The notes under the pieces are model-generated. The model saw nothing but the letters and a program-made list of their open reading frames with translations, was not told where the DNA came from and ran no database searches. Both the position numbers and the translations under genes were made by a program. Positions 1 to 8,176 of a DNA stretch of 64,000 nt are shown one piece after another (within the stretch, counting starts at the first letter, position 1; each line of letters opens with the position of its first letter). Source of the stretch: Arminella tubonensis (lineage in GTDB: Bacteria > Pseudomonadota > Alphaproteobacteria > Rhizobiales > Rhizobiaceae); the NCBI RefSeq assembly GCF_003240585.1, contig NZ_PCDP01000001.1, forward strand, positions 581,500 to 645,499. The letters run 5' to 3'.

Positions 1-449
1 TGAAGCTGACAATACCGGAAGAGGAAAAGCGGCTGGAGCGGCAGCTCTGCTTCGCCGTCTATGCGACGGCGCATGCCTTTACCCGTGCTTATAAGCCAAT
101 CCTCGATCGCGTCGGGCTCACTTATCCGCAATATCTCGTGATGCTGGTGCTCTGGGAGAAAAGACGGCTGCCGGTCAAGGCAATCGGCGAGCAGCTCGAT
201 CTCGATTCGGGCACGCTGTCGCCGCTGCTGAAGCGCCTGGAGCAGAACGGCCTGATCGGGCGGACCCGTGACCCGAGGGACGAACGTCAGGTCATCGTCT
301 CGCTGACCGAAACCGGCAGCGCAATGAAGAGCGAGGTCGACGGGATCATGACTGCGATCGGCGATGCGGCCGGTTGCAGCATGGAGGAAATGGGGAGCCT
401 GCGCGAACGGCTGCACCAGCTACGGTCGAATTTGACCGCAGCCGTGTGA
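1..449 (+). CDS. ohrR: OhrR, organic hydroperoxide-sensing MarR-family repressor (first base missing)
   Basis: The window opens at base 2 of the apparent ATG codon, giving a 149-residue product that begins MKLTIPEEEKRLERQLCF. OhrR is a winged-helix repressor that normally silences ohr (organic hydroperoxide reductase) until a reactive cysteine is oxidised. The diagnostic N-terminal stretch around Cys17 (QLCFAVYA, then YKPILDRVGLTYPQYLVM) is visible. A second cysteine at about residue 126 sits where 2-Cys OhrR proteins of the Xanthomonas type carry their resolving cysteine. The wing motif RDPRDERQVIVSLT follows the recognition helix. The ohr gene is not in the window and, by family habit, may lie just upstream. 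Length and motifs are typical; only the first base is cut off. Confidence 0.93.
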   Translation, partial: KLTIPEEEKRLERQLCFAVYATAHAFTRAYKPILDRVGLTYPQYLVMLVLWEKRRLPVKAIGEQLDLDSGTLSPLLKRLEQNGLIGRTRDPRDERQVIVSLTETGSAMKSEVDGIMTAIGDAAGCSMEEMGSLRERLHQLRSNLTAAV

Positions 450-460
450 GCTGCGGTCTA

Positions 461-508
461 GGGCAATTCCGGCAAAAGTGCGCAGCGGTTTTGCGTCCGG
501 AATTGCGT
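461..508. repeat. Short palindromic repeat, copy A
   Basis: Perfect 10-bp arms GCAATTCCGG (463-472) and CCGGAATTGC (497-506) flank a core containing AAAAGTGCGCAGCGGTTTT. The same core, in the opposite orientation, recurs near 3358-3402 and 16312-16358 with different outer arms. It lies just after ohrR, where a hairpin could act as a transcription terminator. It looks like one of the small palindromic intergenic elements common in Rhizobium genomes (inference). Confidence 0.75.
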
Positions 509-521
509 AAAAATAAGCCGT

Positions 522-1274
522 CTACTGGATGACGACGATGCGGGCCTTGCTCGGAACACGATCATAGAGATCGATGACGTCCTGGTTCAGCATGCGGATG
601 CAGCCGGAGGATACGGCCTTGCCGATCGAGCGCCAATCCGGATTGCCGTGGAGGCGATAGAACGTGTCCTGATTGCCCTGGAAGATATAGAGGGCACGAG
701 CGCCGAGCGGGTTCTTGAGACCCGGGTCCATTCCGCCATTGTCGATCGAATATTTGACCAGTTCGGGCTGGCGGGCGACCATTTCGTTCGGCGGATTCCA
801 GCGCGGCCACTTCTGGCGCCACTGGATGACGCCCTCGCCCTGCCAGGCAAAGCCCTCACGGCCCACGCCGATGCCATAGCGCATCGCGGTGCCACCGCCG
901 CTTTCGACGAGGTAGAGGAAGCGCGTCCGCGTGTCGACGACGACCGTGCCGGCGGGCTGGCCTGTCGTATTGGCGACGCGCTGGCGATAGAACTGGGGGT
1001 CGATCTGCTGGTAGGGTATGGCAGGGAGGAGAAAGCCGTTGTCTTCCTGCGGCGCGTATATGACGGCCGGGTCCGGCTGTTCGCCCAACCCACCGCCAAA
1101 CAGGCCGGAGCCGAACAGACCTCCGCCCACGGGGCCTGTGTAGTATGGGTCGCGGTATTCCACGGTCTGCATGCCCGGGCCGGCCGACGATGCGCAGCCG
1201 GCGAGCGTCGACGCGGCGCCGATGCCTGCGAAGGCCAAAAACTTGCGGCGAGAAAGAGAGGAGGGCAGATTCAT
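522..1274 (-). CDS. L,D-transpeptidase (YkuD family) lipoprotein, paralog 1
   Basis: A 250-residue protein that probably forms 3-3 crosslinks in peptidoglycan or attaches proteins to it in the periplasm. The N-terminus carries an SRRKF motif before a hydrophobic stretch ending in a lipobox (LAGC), which fits Tat and/or lipoprotein export. The YkuD catalytic domain covers roughly residues 100-250, with His209 (HGNPDW) and the catalytic Cys225 in SSGCIRM. Family members more often read SHGC here; the histidine-to-serine change is shared by the paralog downstream. A glycine-rich linker lies near residues 45-65. The gene is followed on the same strand by ohrR's palindrome and preceded by the paralog at 1508-2323. 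Confidence 0.9.
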   Translation of the reverse strand: MNLPSSLSRRKFLAFAGIGAASTLAGCASSAGPGMQTVEYRDPYYTGPVGGGLFGSGLFGGGLGEQPDPAVIYAPQEDNGFLLPAIPYQQIDPQFYRQRVANTTGQPAGTVVVDTRTRFLYLVESGGGTAMRYGIGVGREGFAWQGEGVIQWRQKWPRWNPPNEMVARQPELVKYSIDNGGMDPGLKNPLGARALYIFQGNQDTFYRLHGNPDWRSIGKAVSSGCIRMLNQDVIDLYDRVPSKARIVVIQ

Positions 1275-1507
1275 CTGGCATCATTCCATGGTGCGCGGGC
1301 GGCGGGATTGTCGAAAACGGCAGCGAGCCGAATCAGTTCCCGCAATTGAAGAACGCCAAGGCTTAATGCCAACTTAAAGGGCTGGAACGAGCACCGCTAT
1401 CACGCAGATGCAACATCACGCAAATTTGTGGCGATTGCGTAATCGCCTGGGCCGAATTCGGCGCAGGGGCAAAATTATGCAACAGTCGGAACCCGCGTCA
1501 GCGGCCG

Positions 1508-2323
1508 TTACATCACCACGATTGCCGATCTTGCCGGAACGCGATTGTAGAGATCGATGACATCCTGGTTCAGCATGCGCACGCAGCCGGAGGAGGTCGG
1601 TTTGCCGATCGACTGCCAGTCGGGCGTTCCGTGGACGCGATAGAGCGTGTCCTTGCCATTGTTGTAGATATAGAGCGCGCGGGCGCCGAGTGGATTTGTC
1701 GGGCCCGGGTTCATGCCGCCGCGCTCAGCCGAAATCGGCCTGATCTCCGGCTCGCGGGCAACCATTTCGGACGGCGGCGTCCAGCGCGGCCATTTCTGCT
1801 TCCATTGGACGACGCCCCTGCCCGACCAGGCGTAGCCGGCGGAACCAAGGCCGACGCCATAGCGCATGGCCTTGCCGCCGGGCTCTACGAGATAGAGAAA
1901 ATAGTTCCTGGTATCGACGACGATCGTGCCAGGCTTCTCCGTGGTGCGATAGCTGATTTCCTGGCGCAGGAAGCGTGGATCGATGCGCTTGTAGGGGACC
2001 GCCGGAAGCGTGAAATCGTCTTCGTTCAGCTGCCCGTACATCGCCTCGTGCACCGGGTTGGAGACCGGCAGGCCGTAGGTCTGGTGGAACTGCGTCTGGT
2101 AGAGATCGCGCACCTGCGGCACCGGCTGCACCGGCAGGCGCTTCACCTTGTCGGGATCGATCCCTTCCGGCCTGTAGAAGACCGGCGCGGTTTCGAGCAC
2201 AAAGCGATCCGGATCGGTGGCGCCGGTATCGGGTATGATGCTGCAGCTCGCCAGATAGGCGACGCAGGAAAGGCCGGCGGCCAAAAGCAGAAGGCGGGAA
2301 AAGGACATATGATCAGCCATCAT
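1508..2323 (-). CDS. L,D-transpeptidase (YkuD family), paralog 2
   Basis: A 271-residue paralog of the neighbouring transpeptidase. It has an N-terminal hydrophobic segment ending in a possible lipobox (LASC) and a C-terminal YkuD domain with the HGTPDW motif and catalytic cysteine (about Cys247) in SSGCVRM. The two proteins share long blocks around the active site, such as QKWPRW and GARALYI, so they probably arose by tandem duplication. Their N-terminal halves differ. Two start codons are possible (2323 or 2308); neither has a clear Shine-Dalgarno match. Likely role: peptidoglycan remodelling in the periplasm. Confidence 0.88.
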   Translation of the reverse strand: MMADHMSFSRLLLLAAGLSCVAYLASCSIIPDTGATDPDRFVLETAPVFYRPEGIDPDKVKRLPVQPVPQVRDLYQTQFHQTYGLPVSNPVHEAMYGQLNEDDFTLPAVPYKRIDPRFLRQEISYRTTEKPGTIVVDTRNYFLYLVEPGGKAMRYGVGLGSAGYAWSGRGVVQWKQKWPRWTPPSEMVAREPEIRPISAERGGMNPGPTNPLGARALYIYNNGKDTLYRVHGTPDWQSIGKPTSSGCVRMLNQDVIDLYNRVPARSAIVVM

Positions 2324-2365
2324 CGAAACCGCGTGAATACAGTTAGGTCGGGGCGATGATGGCAG

Positions 2366-3157
2366 TCACGGCTGGCGCGAGGCTGGCGTTCGGGAAGGAG
2401 GGGTGGCGTTGGTTTCGTCAAGAGCGCTCGGAGGATAATACGGATCACGCTTCGTCGTATATTTATTGAGAAAAGCACGGGCTATGCGGCACATATTATC
2501 CGGCTGGTTGTAAAGGCGCCGGGGAACGGTAATGTCGACAGTCCATCCGTCCAGGATCGTCTTGATATTGCAGCGTGGCATCTCCGCCATACAGCCGTAT
2601 AGCGTAACGTTGCTTCCAACTGATTTTAGGAGCGCATTGGCGTCGTCTTCCCGAACGCAATAATCTGCCACTGGCACATCGGGAAACGAACTGCGGTTCC
2701 CCAAACCAATGCCGACAAATGACTGTCGTCGTTCTTCCTCGCTAGCGAAGACTGCTGGTTTTAACTCGGATGAAGCGGAGTCGAGGACGGTATCCAAGTC
2801 TGGATAATACGATTGATAGTGGCGTCCTGCGAGCCAGTCCAGCAAGGCATCGCCTGTAGTCCTTGTTCTTGATCTTGCTTGTACCGGCCAGTAAATAGCG
2901 CCATTTGTACCGATCTCGTTCACGAGATAAGCTCGCGGGACGACCAGTTTCCACTCCGTAAATTTGTCGCGGGCACCCGAATACCGGCCAGAAGGCCAGG
3001 CAGCGTTGCGCAGCAGAATCTCGTACGGTTCCACGCTCATGGACGCGCTGCCGCCGCTGCCAAATATCGATTGCGTCAGATGGTCGAACCCCGAAAGTAC
3101 CATCCAACCCACGACGAGCAAAACAGCGACAGGTATCAGCGACAGTCGTCTGCACAT
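2366..3157 (-). CDS. Membrane-anchored protein of unknown function
   Basis: A 263-residue protein with one N-terminal hydrophobic segment (about residues 6-24), so it is probably an inner-membrane-anchored periplasmic protein. The rest is soluble, with five cysteines in the C-terminal half that could pair outside the cytoplasm, and a proline- and threonine-rich tail. I recognise no family. It shares strand with the two transpeptidases 40 bp downstream. The upstream region to 3300 is AT-rich and could hold its promoter. The AT content of the first part is higher than that of neighbouring genes. Confidence 0.6.
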   Translation of the reverse strand: MCRRLSLIPVAVLLVVGWMVLSGFDHLTQSIFGSGGSASMSVEPYEILLRNAAWPSGRYSGARDKFTEWKLVVPRAYLVNEIGTNGAIYWPVQARSRTRTTGDALLDWLAGRHYQSYYPDLDTVLDSASSELKPAVFASEEERRQSFVGIGLGNRSSFPDVPVADYCVREDDANALLKSVGSNVTLYGCMAEMPRCNIKTILDGWTVDITVPRRLYNQPDNMCRIARAFLNKYTTKRDPYYPPSALDETNATPPSRTPASRQP

Positions 3158-3307
3158 GTTATCTCAAATCCGTTCGAGGTGCCTCCGCTAATGACATTTC
3201 AAAGCAAGCAGTGCGAGATATATTTTTAAATACAACCTTGATTTATTTTCTGCATGATTAAAGGCAATGGGTGAAGCTGTCCGACGCCGACCTTTCACCA
3301 GCTCAGT

Positions 3308-3403
3308 TTGCCGAAAACCGCTTCGTGCCCTTCAGGATCACCGGCTTGCTTGCTTTCGCATGATCTCATCCGAAAACCGCTTCGCACTTTTCGGGATCAT
3401 GCT
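3308..3403. repeat. Short palindromic repeat, copy B, with a degenerate tandem copy
   Basis: GCATGATC at 3358 and GATCATGC ending at 3402 bracket the core CCGAAAACCGCTTCGCACTTTTCGG. A partly decayed copy of the same core (CCGAAAACCGCTTCG then CCTTCAGGATCA) lies immediately upstream from about 3310. The element sits between the promoter-proximal sequence and mutA, so it is probably transcribed in the mutA leader. It belongs to the same family as copies at 461-508 and 16312-16358. Confidence 0.75.
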
Positions 3404-3430
3404 TTAAAACACCGTCCGACGGAGGATCGC

Positions 3431-4804
3431 ATGGACGCTGACATTCTGGACCCGCAGGCTTTTGCCGCGACTGACCACGAGGCATGGCTGAAGCTGGTCG
3501 GCAAGGCGCTGAAGGGCGCGGATTTTGCCGAGACGCTGGTGTCGGCAACCGATGACGGTATCGCGATCCAGCCGCTTTACGCGCGCCGCGCCGATGCGAC
3601 GCCGATGATGCGGCGTCGGCCGCTGGAGCCCTGGACCGTCACCCAGCGCATGGATGATCCCGACACGGAACGTGCCTTTGCGCAATTGGCCGATGACCGC
3701 GGCAATGGGGCGAGCGGCATCAGCCTGGTGATGAAGGATAGTCCTTCGGCGTTCGGGCTGGGGCTCGACGTCAGCGGTGTGCGGGACATCCCTGCTCGGC
3801 TTGCCGATGCATCTTCGGACAAGAATTTCTCGTTGCGAATCGAGGCCGGCTCGCATTCTGCCGAGCTGGCGGATCATGTCGTGGCGGCGATGGCCGGCAC
3901 TGCGCATGCCGTCCACTTCGGTCTCGATCCGCTGTCAGCTGCCGCCCTTTCGGGAGGCGAGGCAGATCTTGGTCGGGCTGCCGACCGGTTCCGGCATCTT
4001 CAGGCCGTGGGCGTATCCGGCACCATTCTCAACGCCGATGGACGGCCGGTGCATAATGCCGGCGGGACGGAGGCGCAGGAATTGGCCATCGTGGCGGCGG
4101 CAGTCGCCGAATATCTGCGGGTGCTGGATGCGGACGGCATCGCTCCGGATACGATGCTTGGCGCGATCAGCCTTTGCCTTTCCGCCGACCAGGATCAGTT
4201 CGTGACCATCGCCAAGGCGCGGGCGGCGCGGCTGATCTTCGCGCGGCTCTCCGAGGCCTGTGGTTGCGATCCCTCGCTCTCGGCGCATCTGTTCATGGAA
4301 ACCAGCTACCGCATGCTGACGCGGCTCGACCCGGAAACCAACATCCTGCGCAACACGATCGCGGTGTTTGCGGCCGGCACCGGCGGTGCCGACGAAATCT
4401 CGGTGCTGCCGTATACGCTCGCCCATGGCATCCCCGACCCGCTTGCCCGCCGCCTTGCCCGCAATACGCAAGTGGTGCTGATCGCCGAGAGCCATCTCGA
4501 CCACGTCAACGATCCCGCGGCCGGTGCCGGCGGAGTCGAGGCGCTGACGGATGCGCTGGCGGAGACGGCGTGGGAGATTTTCGGCGATATCGAGCGTCGT
4601 GGCGGGCTTTCGGCGGCGATCGGGGATGGTTCGCTCAAGGCGATGATTGCTCGGTCGCGTGAAAAGCGTCCGAATAGACTGATCGTGGGGACGACGCTGT
4701 TTCCGGCCAAGGTCGAGCGGCCGGTGGAGGTGCTTGGGCCGCTGGTCGCGGTGGATGTCGCCGGGTTGAAGGCGGTGCGGCTGGATGAGGAGATGGGGAT
4801 ATGA
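3431..4804 (+). CDS. mutA: Methylmalonyl-CoA mutase, small (beta) subunit
   Basis: A 457-residue TIM-barrel protein that pairs with the large subunit just downstream to interconvert methylmalonyl-CoA and succinyl-CoA in propionate and polyhydroxyalkanoate metabolism. The N-terminus ([18 protein letters not shown]) and the QPLYARRAD and [20 protein letters not shown] blocks are typical of MutA. The start at 3431 is chosen because GGAGG precedes it and earlier in-frame codons run through a repeat. Classical MutA proteins exceed 600 residues and carry a C-terminal cobalamin-domain remnant; this one stops after the barrel, as do many alphaproteobacterial small subunits. Its stop codon lies at the left edge of a palindromic repeat. 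Confidence 0.92.
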   Translation: MDADILDPQAFAATDHEAWLKLVGKALKGADFAETLVSATDDGIAIQPLYARRADATPMMRRRPLEPWTVTQRMDDPDTERAFAQLADDRGNGASGISLVMKDSPSAFGLGLDVSGVRDIPARLADASSDKNFSLRIEAGSHSAELADHVVAAMAGTAHAVHFGLDPLSAAALSGGEADLGRAADRFRHLQAVGVSGTILNADGRPVHNAGGTEAQELAIVAAAVAEYLRVLDADGIAPDTMLGAISLCLSADQDQFVTIAKARAARLIFARLSEACGCDPSLSAHLFMETSYRMLTRLDPETNILRNTIAVFAAGTGGADEISVLPYTLAHGIPDPLARRLARNTQVVLIAESHLDHVNDPAAGAGGVEALTDALAETAWEIFGDIERRGGLSAAIGDGSLKAMIARSREKRPNRLIVGTTLFPAKVERPVEVLGPLVAVDVAGLKAVRLDEEMGI

Positions 4805-4951
4805 CGATTGGTTCGGAGCAAGGATACCCCCCTCTGTCACCTGCGGTGACATCTCCCCCACAAGGGGGGAGATTTGGAGGATGCCGCACTCGCCGCATAT
4901 TGATCTCCCCCCTTGTGGGGGAGATGTCGGCACGGCCGACAGAGGGGGGTG
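4802..4951. repeat. RIME1-like palindromic element between mutA and mutB
   Basis: Two large hairpins face each other: CCCCCTCTGTCACC...GGTGACATCTCCCCC with AAGGGGGGAGAT on the left, and GATCTCCCCCCTTGTGGGG with GTCGGCACGGCCGAC and AGAGGGGGG on the right. The same element recurs at 22202-22373. Both copies begin with TGACGATTGG, which here overlaps the mutA stop codon. The layout of paired palindromes matches what is known of Rhizobium-specific intergenic mosaic elements (family name by inference). Confidence 0.8.
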
Positions 4952-4985
4952 CAGCAGCCTCGGCACCATCAATGGAGCGCCGGCC

Positions 4986-7112
4986 ATGATCCCCGATTTC
5001 TCCGCCCTCCCCTGGTCGCGCCCGAAAGCCACCGCCGCCGAAATCGCCGCCGATCCGTGGCAGACCCCCGAGGGCATCGCGGTCAAGAGCGTCTATGGGG
5101 CGGCCGATCTCGAGGGGTTGAATTTCCTCGATAGCTATCCCGGTGCCGCACCCTTCATCCGCGGACCCTATCCGACGATGTATGTGCAGCAGCCCTGGAC
5201 GATCCGGCAGTATGCCGGGTTTTCGACGGCGGAGGAGTCCAATGCCTTCTATCGGCGCAATCTGGCGGCCGGGCAAAAGGGGCTTTCCGTTGCCTTCGAT
5301 CTGGCCACGCATCGCGGCTATGACAGCGACCATCCCCGGGTGGCCGGCGATGTCGGGATGGCGGGCGTGGCGATCGACAGCATTCTCGACATGCGCCAGC
5401 TGTTCGACGGCATACCGCTCGACGAGATGAGCGTGTCGATGACCATGAACGGCGCCGTGTTGCCGATCATGGCGCTGTTCATCGTCGCGGCGGAAGAACA
5501 GGGCGTTTCCGAGGACAAGCTTTCCGGCACGATCCAGAACGATATCCTCAAAGAATTCATGGTACGCAACACCTATATCTATCCGCCGCAGCCTTCGATG
5601 CGGATCATCTCCGACATCTTCAGCTATACCAGCCGGCGGATGCCGAAATTCAATTCGATCTCGATTTCCGGCTATCACATGCAGGAAGCCGGAGCGACGG
5701 CCGACCTTGAGCTTGCCTATACCATCGCCGACGGTATCGAATATGCCCGCGCCGGGGTTGCCGCCGGGCTTGATATCGACAGCTTTGCACCGCGGCTGTC
5801 GTTCTTCTGGGCGGTCGGCATGAATTTCTTCATGGAAGTCGCGAAGATGCGTGCGGCGCGGCTGATCTGGGCGGCGCTGATAAAGAAGAACTTCGCGCCC
5901 AAGGACCCGAAATCGCTGGCGCTGCGCACCCATAGCCAGACCTCCGGCTGGTCGCTGACGGCGCAGGATCCGATGAACAACATCATCCGCACGATGGTCG
6001 AGGCGATGGCCGCGACGCAGGGGCACACCCAGTCGCTGCACACCAATTCCTTCGACGAGGCGCTGGCGCTGCCGACCGACCACTCGGCCCGGATCGCCCG
6101 CAACACGCAGATCATGTTGCAGAGGGAATCCGGCACTTCGCGGACCATCGATCCCTGGGGCGGCTCCGCCTATGTCGAGAGATTGACGCATGATCTTGCC
6201 GCCCGGGCGCTCAGCCATATCGAGGAAATCGAGACACTGGGCGGCATGGCGAAGGCGATCGAAAAGGGCATTCCGAAGCTTCGGATCGAAGAGGCAGCGG
6301 CAAGGACGCAGGCGCGCATCGACAGCGGGCACCAGATCGTCGTCGGCATCAACTTCGCCAGGCCGGAGACGGATATCGAGGTCGATGTGCTGAAGGTCGA
6401 CAATTCCGAGGTCCGCGCACGGCAACTATCGAAGCTGCAGCAGTTGAAGGGCACGCGCGAGACATCCGCCGTCGAGAATGCGCTGGATGCGCTGACCGCC
6501 GCCGCTCGGGACGGCACCGGCAACCTGCTGGAATTTGCGATCAAGGCGGCACGCGCCCGGGCAACGGTCGGCGAGATTTCGCTGGCGATGGAGAAGGCCT
6601 TCGGCCGCCACGTTGCCGAGGTGAAGACGATCTCCGGTGTTTATCGCGCCGAGGTCGGCAGCAACGATCCCGTGTTCAACAAGGCGGTGGCGAAGGTCGA
6701 GGAATTCCTTCGAAAACGCGGTGAGAAGCCTCGCATCCTCGTCGCCAAGATGGGCCAGGACGGCCATGATCGCGGCCAGAAGGTCATCGCCACGGCATTC
6801 GCCGATCTCGGCTTCGACGTCGTCGTCGGCGCCATGTTCCAGACGCCGGAGGAGGTCGCCGACCTGGCTGTGCGCGAAGGCGTCGATGTCGTCGGCGCAT
6901 CGTCGCTTGCGGCCGGCCATCTGACGCTGGTGCCGGAACTGAAAGAGGCGCTCGCCCGCCGCGGCGCCCACAAGACGCTGATCGCCGTCGGCGGCGTCAT
7001 TCCACCCCAGGATTTTCCCGCAGTCGAAGCTGCCGGAGCCGACGCAATCTTCCCGCCCGGCACCGTGATTGCAGAGGCGGCGAGTGCGCTGATAGACAAA
7101 CTGATGGGGTAG
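4986..7112 (+). CDS. mutB: Methylmalonyl-CoA mutase, large (alpha, catalytic) subunit
   Basis: A 708-residue B12-dependent mutase that rearranges (R)-methylmalonyl-CoA and succinyl-CoA. The N-terminal TIM barrel shows the usual blocks ([28 protein letters not shown], given in part; [19 protein letters not shown], in part). The C-terminal cobalamin-binding domain has the DxHxxG motif, with Asp592 and the axial ligand His594 in QDGHDRGQ. The start at 4986 follows GGAG; the reading frame is open further upstream only because it runs through the palindromic repeat. It forms a unit with mutA, 181 bp upstream. No G-protein chaperone (MeaB) or epimerase is in the window. Confidence 0.97.
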   Translation: MIPDFSALPWSRPKATAAEIAADPWQTPEGIAVKSVYGAADLEGLNFLDSYPGAAPFIRGPYPTMYVQQPWTIRQYAGFSTAEESNAFYRRNLAAGQKGLSVAFDLATHRGYDSDHPRVAGDVGMAGVAIDSILDMRQLFDGIPLDEMSVSMTMNGAVLPIMALFIVAAEEQGVSEDKLSGTIQNDILKEFMVRNTYIYPPQPSMRIISDIFSYTSRRMPKFNSISISGYHMQEAGATADLELAYTIADGIEYARAGVAAGLDIDSFAPRLSFFWAVGMNFFMEVAKMRAARLIWAALIKKNFAPKDPKSLALRTHSQTSGWSLTAQDPMNNIIRTMVEAMAATQGHTQSLHTNSFDEALALPTDHSARIARNTQIMLQRESGTSRTIDPWGGSAYVERLTHDLAARALSHIEEIETLGGMAKAIEKGIPKLRIEEAAARTQARIDSGHQIVVGINFARPETDIEVDVLKVDNSEVRARQLSKLQQLKGTRETSAVENALDALTAAARDGTGNLLEFAIKAARARATVGEISLAMEKAFGRHVAEVKTISGVYRAEVGSNDPVFNKAVAKVEEFLRKRGEKPRILVAKMGQDGHDRGQKVIATAFADLGFDVVVGAMFQTPEEVADLAVREGVDVVGASSLAAGHLTLVPELKEALARRGAHKTLIAVGGVIPPQDFPAVEAAGADAIFPPGTVIAEAASALIDKLMG

Positions 7113-7117
7113 CCTTT

Positions 7118-8080
7118 CTAAGCCGCCACGCTTTTGAAAAACTGGATGCTCTGTTCGATCTCGGCGGGGAGTGCTGAGAAGTGGTTGCCGGGGAGCATGG
7201 CGACGTCGATGTTGACGCCGGCGGCGCGGGCGCGCTTGGCGACCAGGCCAAGGCGCGTGACGAAGTGCGTTTCTCCCGTGCCGTGCATCAGCTTGATCGG
7301 GCATTTGAAACTGTGGGCGTAGCAGACCGCCGAGCGCATCTCGAATTCGTGCGGGTTCTTGTCGTTGAAGCGGATATCCTGGGGATAGCGATCGAAGAAG
7401 GCGAATGCATCGGGATCACCGGAGATCGGGGCTGCGGCGCGGAAACGTTTGGTCGACATTGCGGCCAGCATCGCCAGCGTGCCGCCTATGCTGTGACCTG
7501 CGATGAACATGCGGTGTGGATCGACGCCCGGCAGGTGCCGTAGCCGATCCGACGCTGCCAGGACGTCGAAAACCTCGTCGTAGAAGCCGGAGAAATTGCC
7601 CTTCTGGCCGTTCTCGCCTCGCATCGACGGGATCATCACCACATAGCCGGCGTCGATATAGGGCTTCATCAGCAGCCAGTGGCCCTGGCCGATCGCATTG
7701 CCGCCGTGCAGGAAGAGGACGGCCGGGCGCGATTTCGTCTTCCGGTCGTAGCGCGATACCCAGGCGACAAGCTCCAGTTCGCCACCATAGCCGGTCTTGT
7801 AGAAGATCTGATCGGCCTGCGGCGGGGCAACGAGCGGTTCGAAAGTATCGGGCGCTGGGCCCTTGTTCAAAAGGTCGGTGCGGAATTTGCGGCGTTCGTG
7901 TGCGTAATCGCCGGTCAACTGGATGGGATCGGGGTGGGCATCCGCTGCCGATGCGACCGCGGGAACTGCTGCGGCAGCCGTAACAGGCGCGGCGCTTGTG
8001 ATTTTCGGCAGCAGCAGGGACGCGGCAAAGCCGCCCAGCAACATGCGACGGGTCGGACGATACGCTTTTACTTCAGGCAT
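7118..8080 (-). CDS. Tat-exported alpha/beta hydrolase
   Basis: A 320-residue hydrolase. The N-terminus (PTRRMLLGG followed by a hydrophobic stretch and an Ala-rich cleavage region) looks like a twin-arginine signal, so the enzyme probably acts in the periplasm. The nucleophile elbow GHSIGG places the catalytic serine near residue 197; an oxyanion-type FLHGG motif lies upstream and a candidate catalytic histidine is in PGNHFSA near the C-terminus. It resembles the dienelactone hydrolase / prolyl oligopeptidase branch, but the substrate is unknown. The start at 8080 is preferred for its signal peptide and an upstream GGAG; in-frame ATGs at 8098 and 8146 exist. It converges on mutB with a 5-bp gap. 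Confidence 0.82.
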   Translation of the reverse strand: MPEVKAYRPTRRMLLGGFAASLLLPKITSAAPVTAAAAVPAVASAADAHPDPIQLTGDYAHERRKFRTDLLNKGPAPDTFEPLVAPPQADQIFYKTGYGGELELVAWVSRYDRKTKSRPAVLFLHGGNAIGQGHWLLMKPYIDAGYVVMIPSMRGENGQKGNFSGFYDEVFDVLAASDRLRHLPGVDPHRMFIAGHSIGGTLAMLAAMSTKRFRAAAPISGDPDAFAFFDRYPQDIRFNDKNPHEFEMRSAVCYAHSFKCPIKLMHGTGETHFVTRLGLVAKRARAAGVNIDVAMLPGNHFSALPAEIEQSIQFFKSVAA

Positions 8081-8176
8081 TCTGCATGCTCCGTCCATGA
8101 ACACCCGGCGAGCAAAACTCTCGCACAGGATGAAAGTCAGCGCCAACTCACATTGTGGTGAGGAATCAGGCTGTTT

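Noticed and set aside
648..1349. Long plus-strand frame opposite the first L,D-transpeptidase
   Set aside because: Antisense shadow of a GC-rich gene; no family motif, while the minus strand has a complete YkuD domain.
3308..3430. Upstream extension of the mutA reading frame
   Set aside because: It is translated from palindromic repeats and has no ribosome-binding site; the ATG at 3431 follows GGAGG and gives a family-like N-terminus.
4785..4985. Upstream extension of the mutB frame
   Set aside because: The extra residues come from the RIME1-like element (motifs such as SPTRGEI and LPPCGGDVG); the start at 4986 matches the family.
4635..6425. A 596-codon minus-strand frame across mutA and mutB
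   Set aside because: Shadow of mutB codon bias; passes through the repeat and has no recognisable domain.
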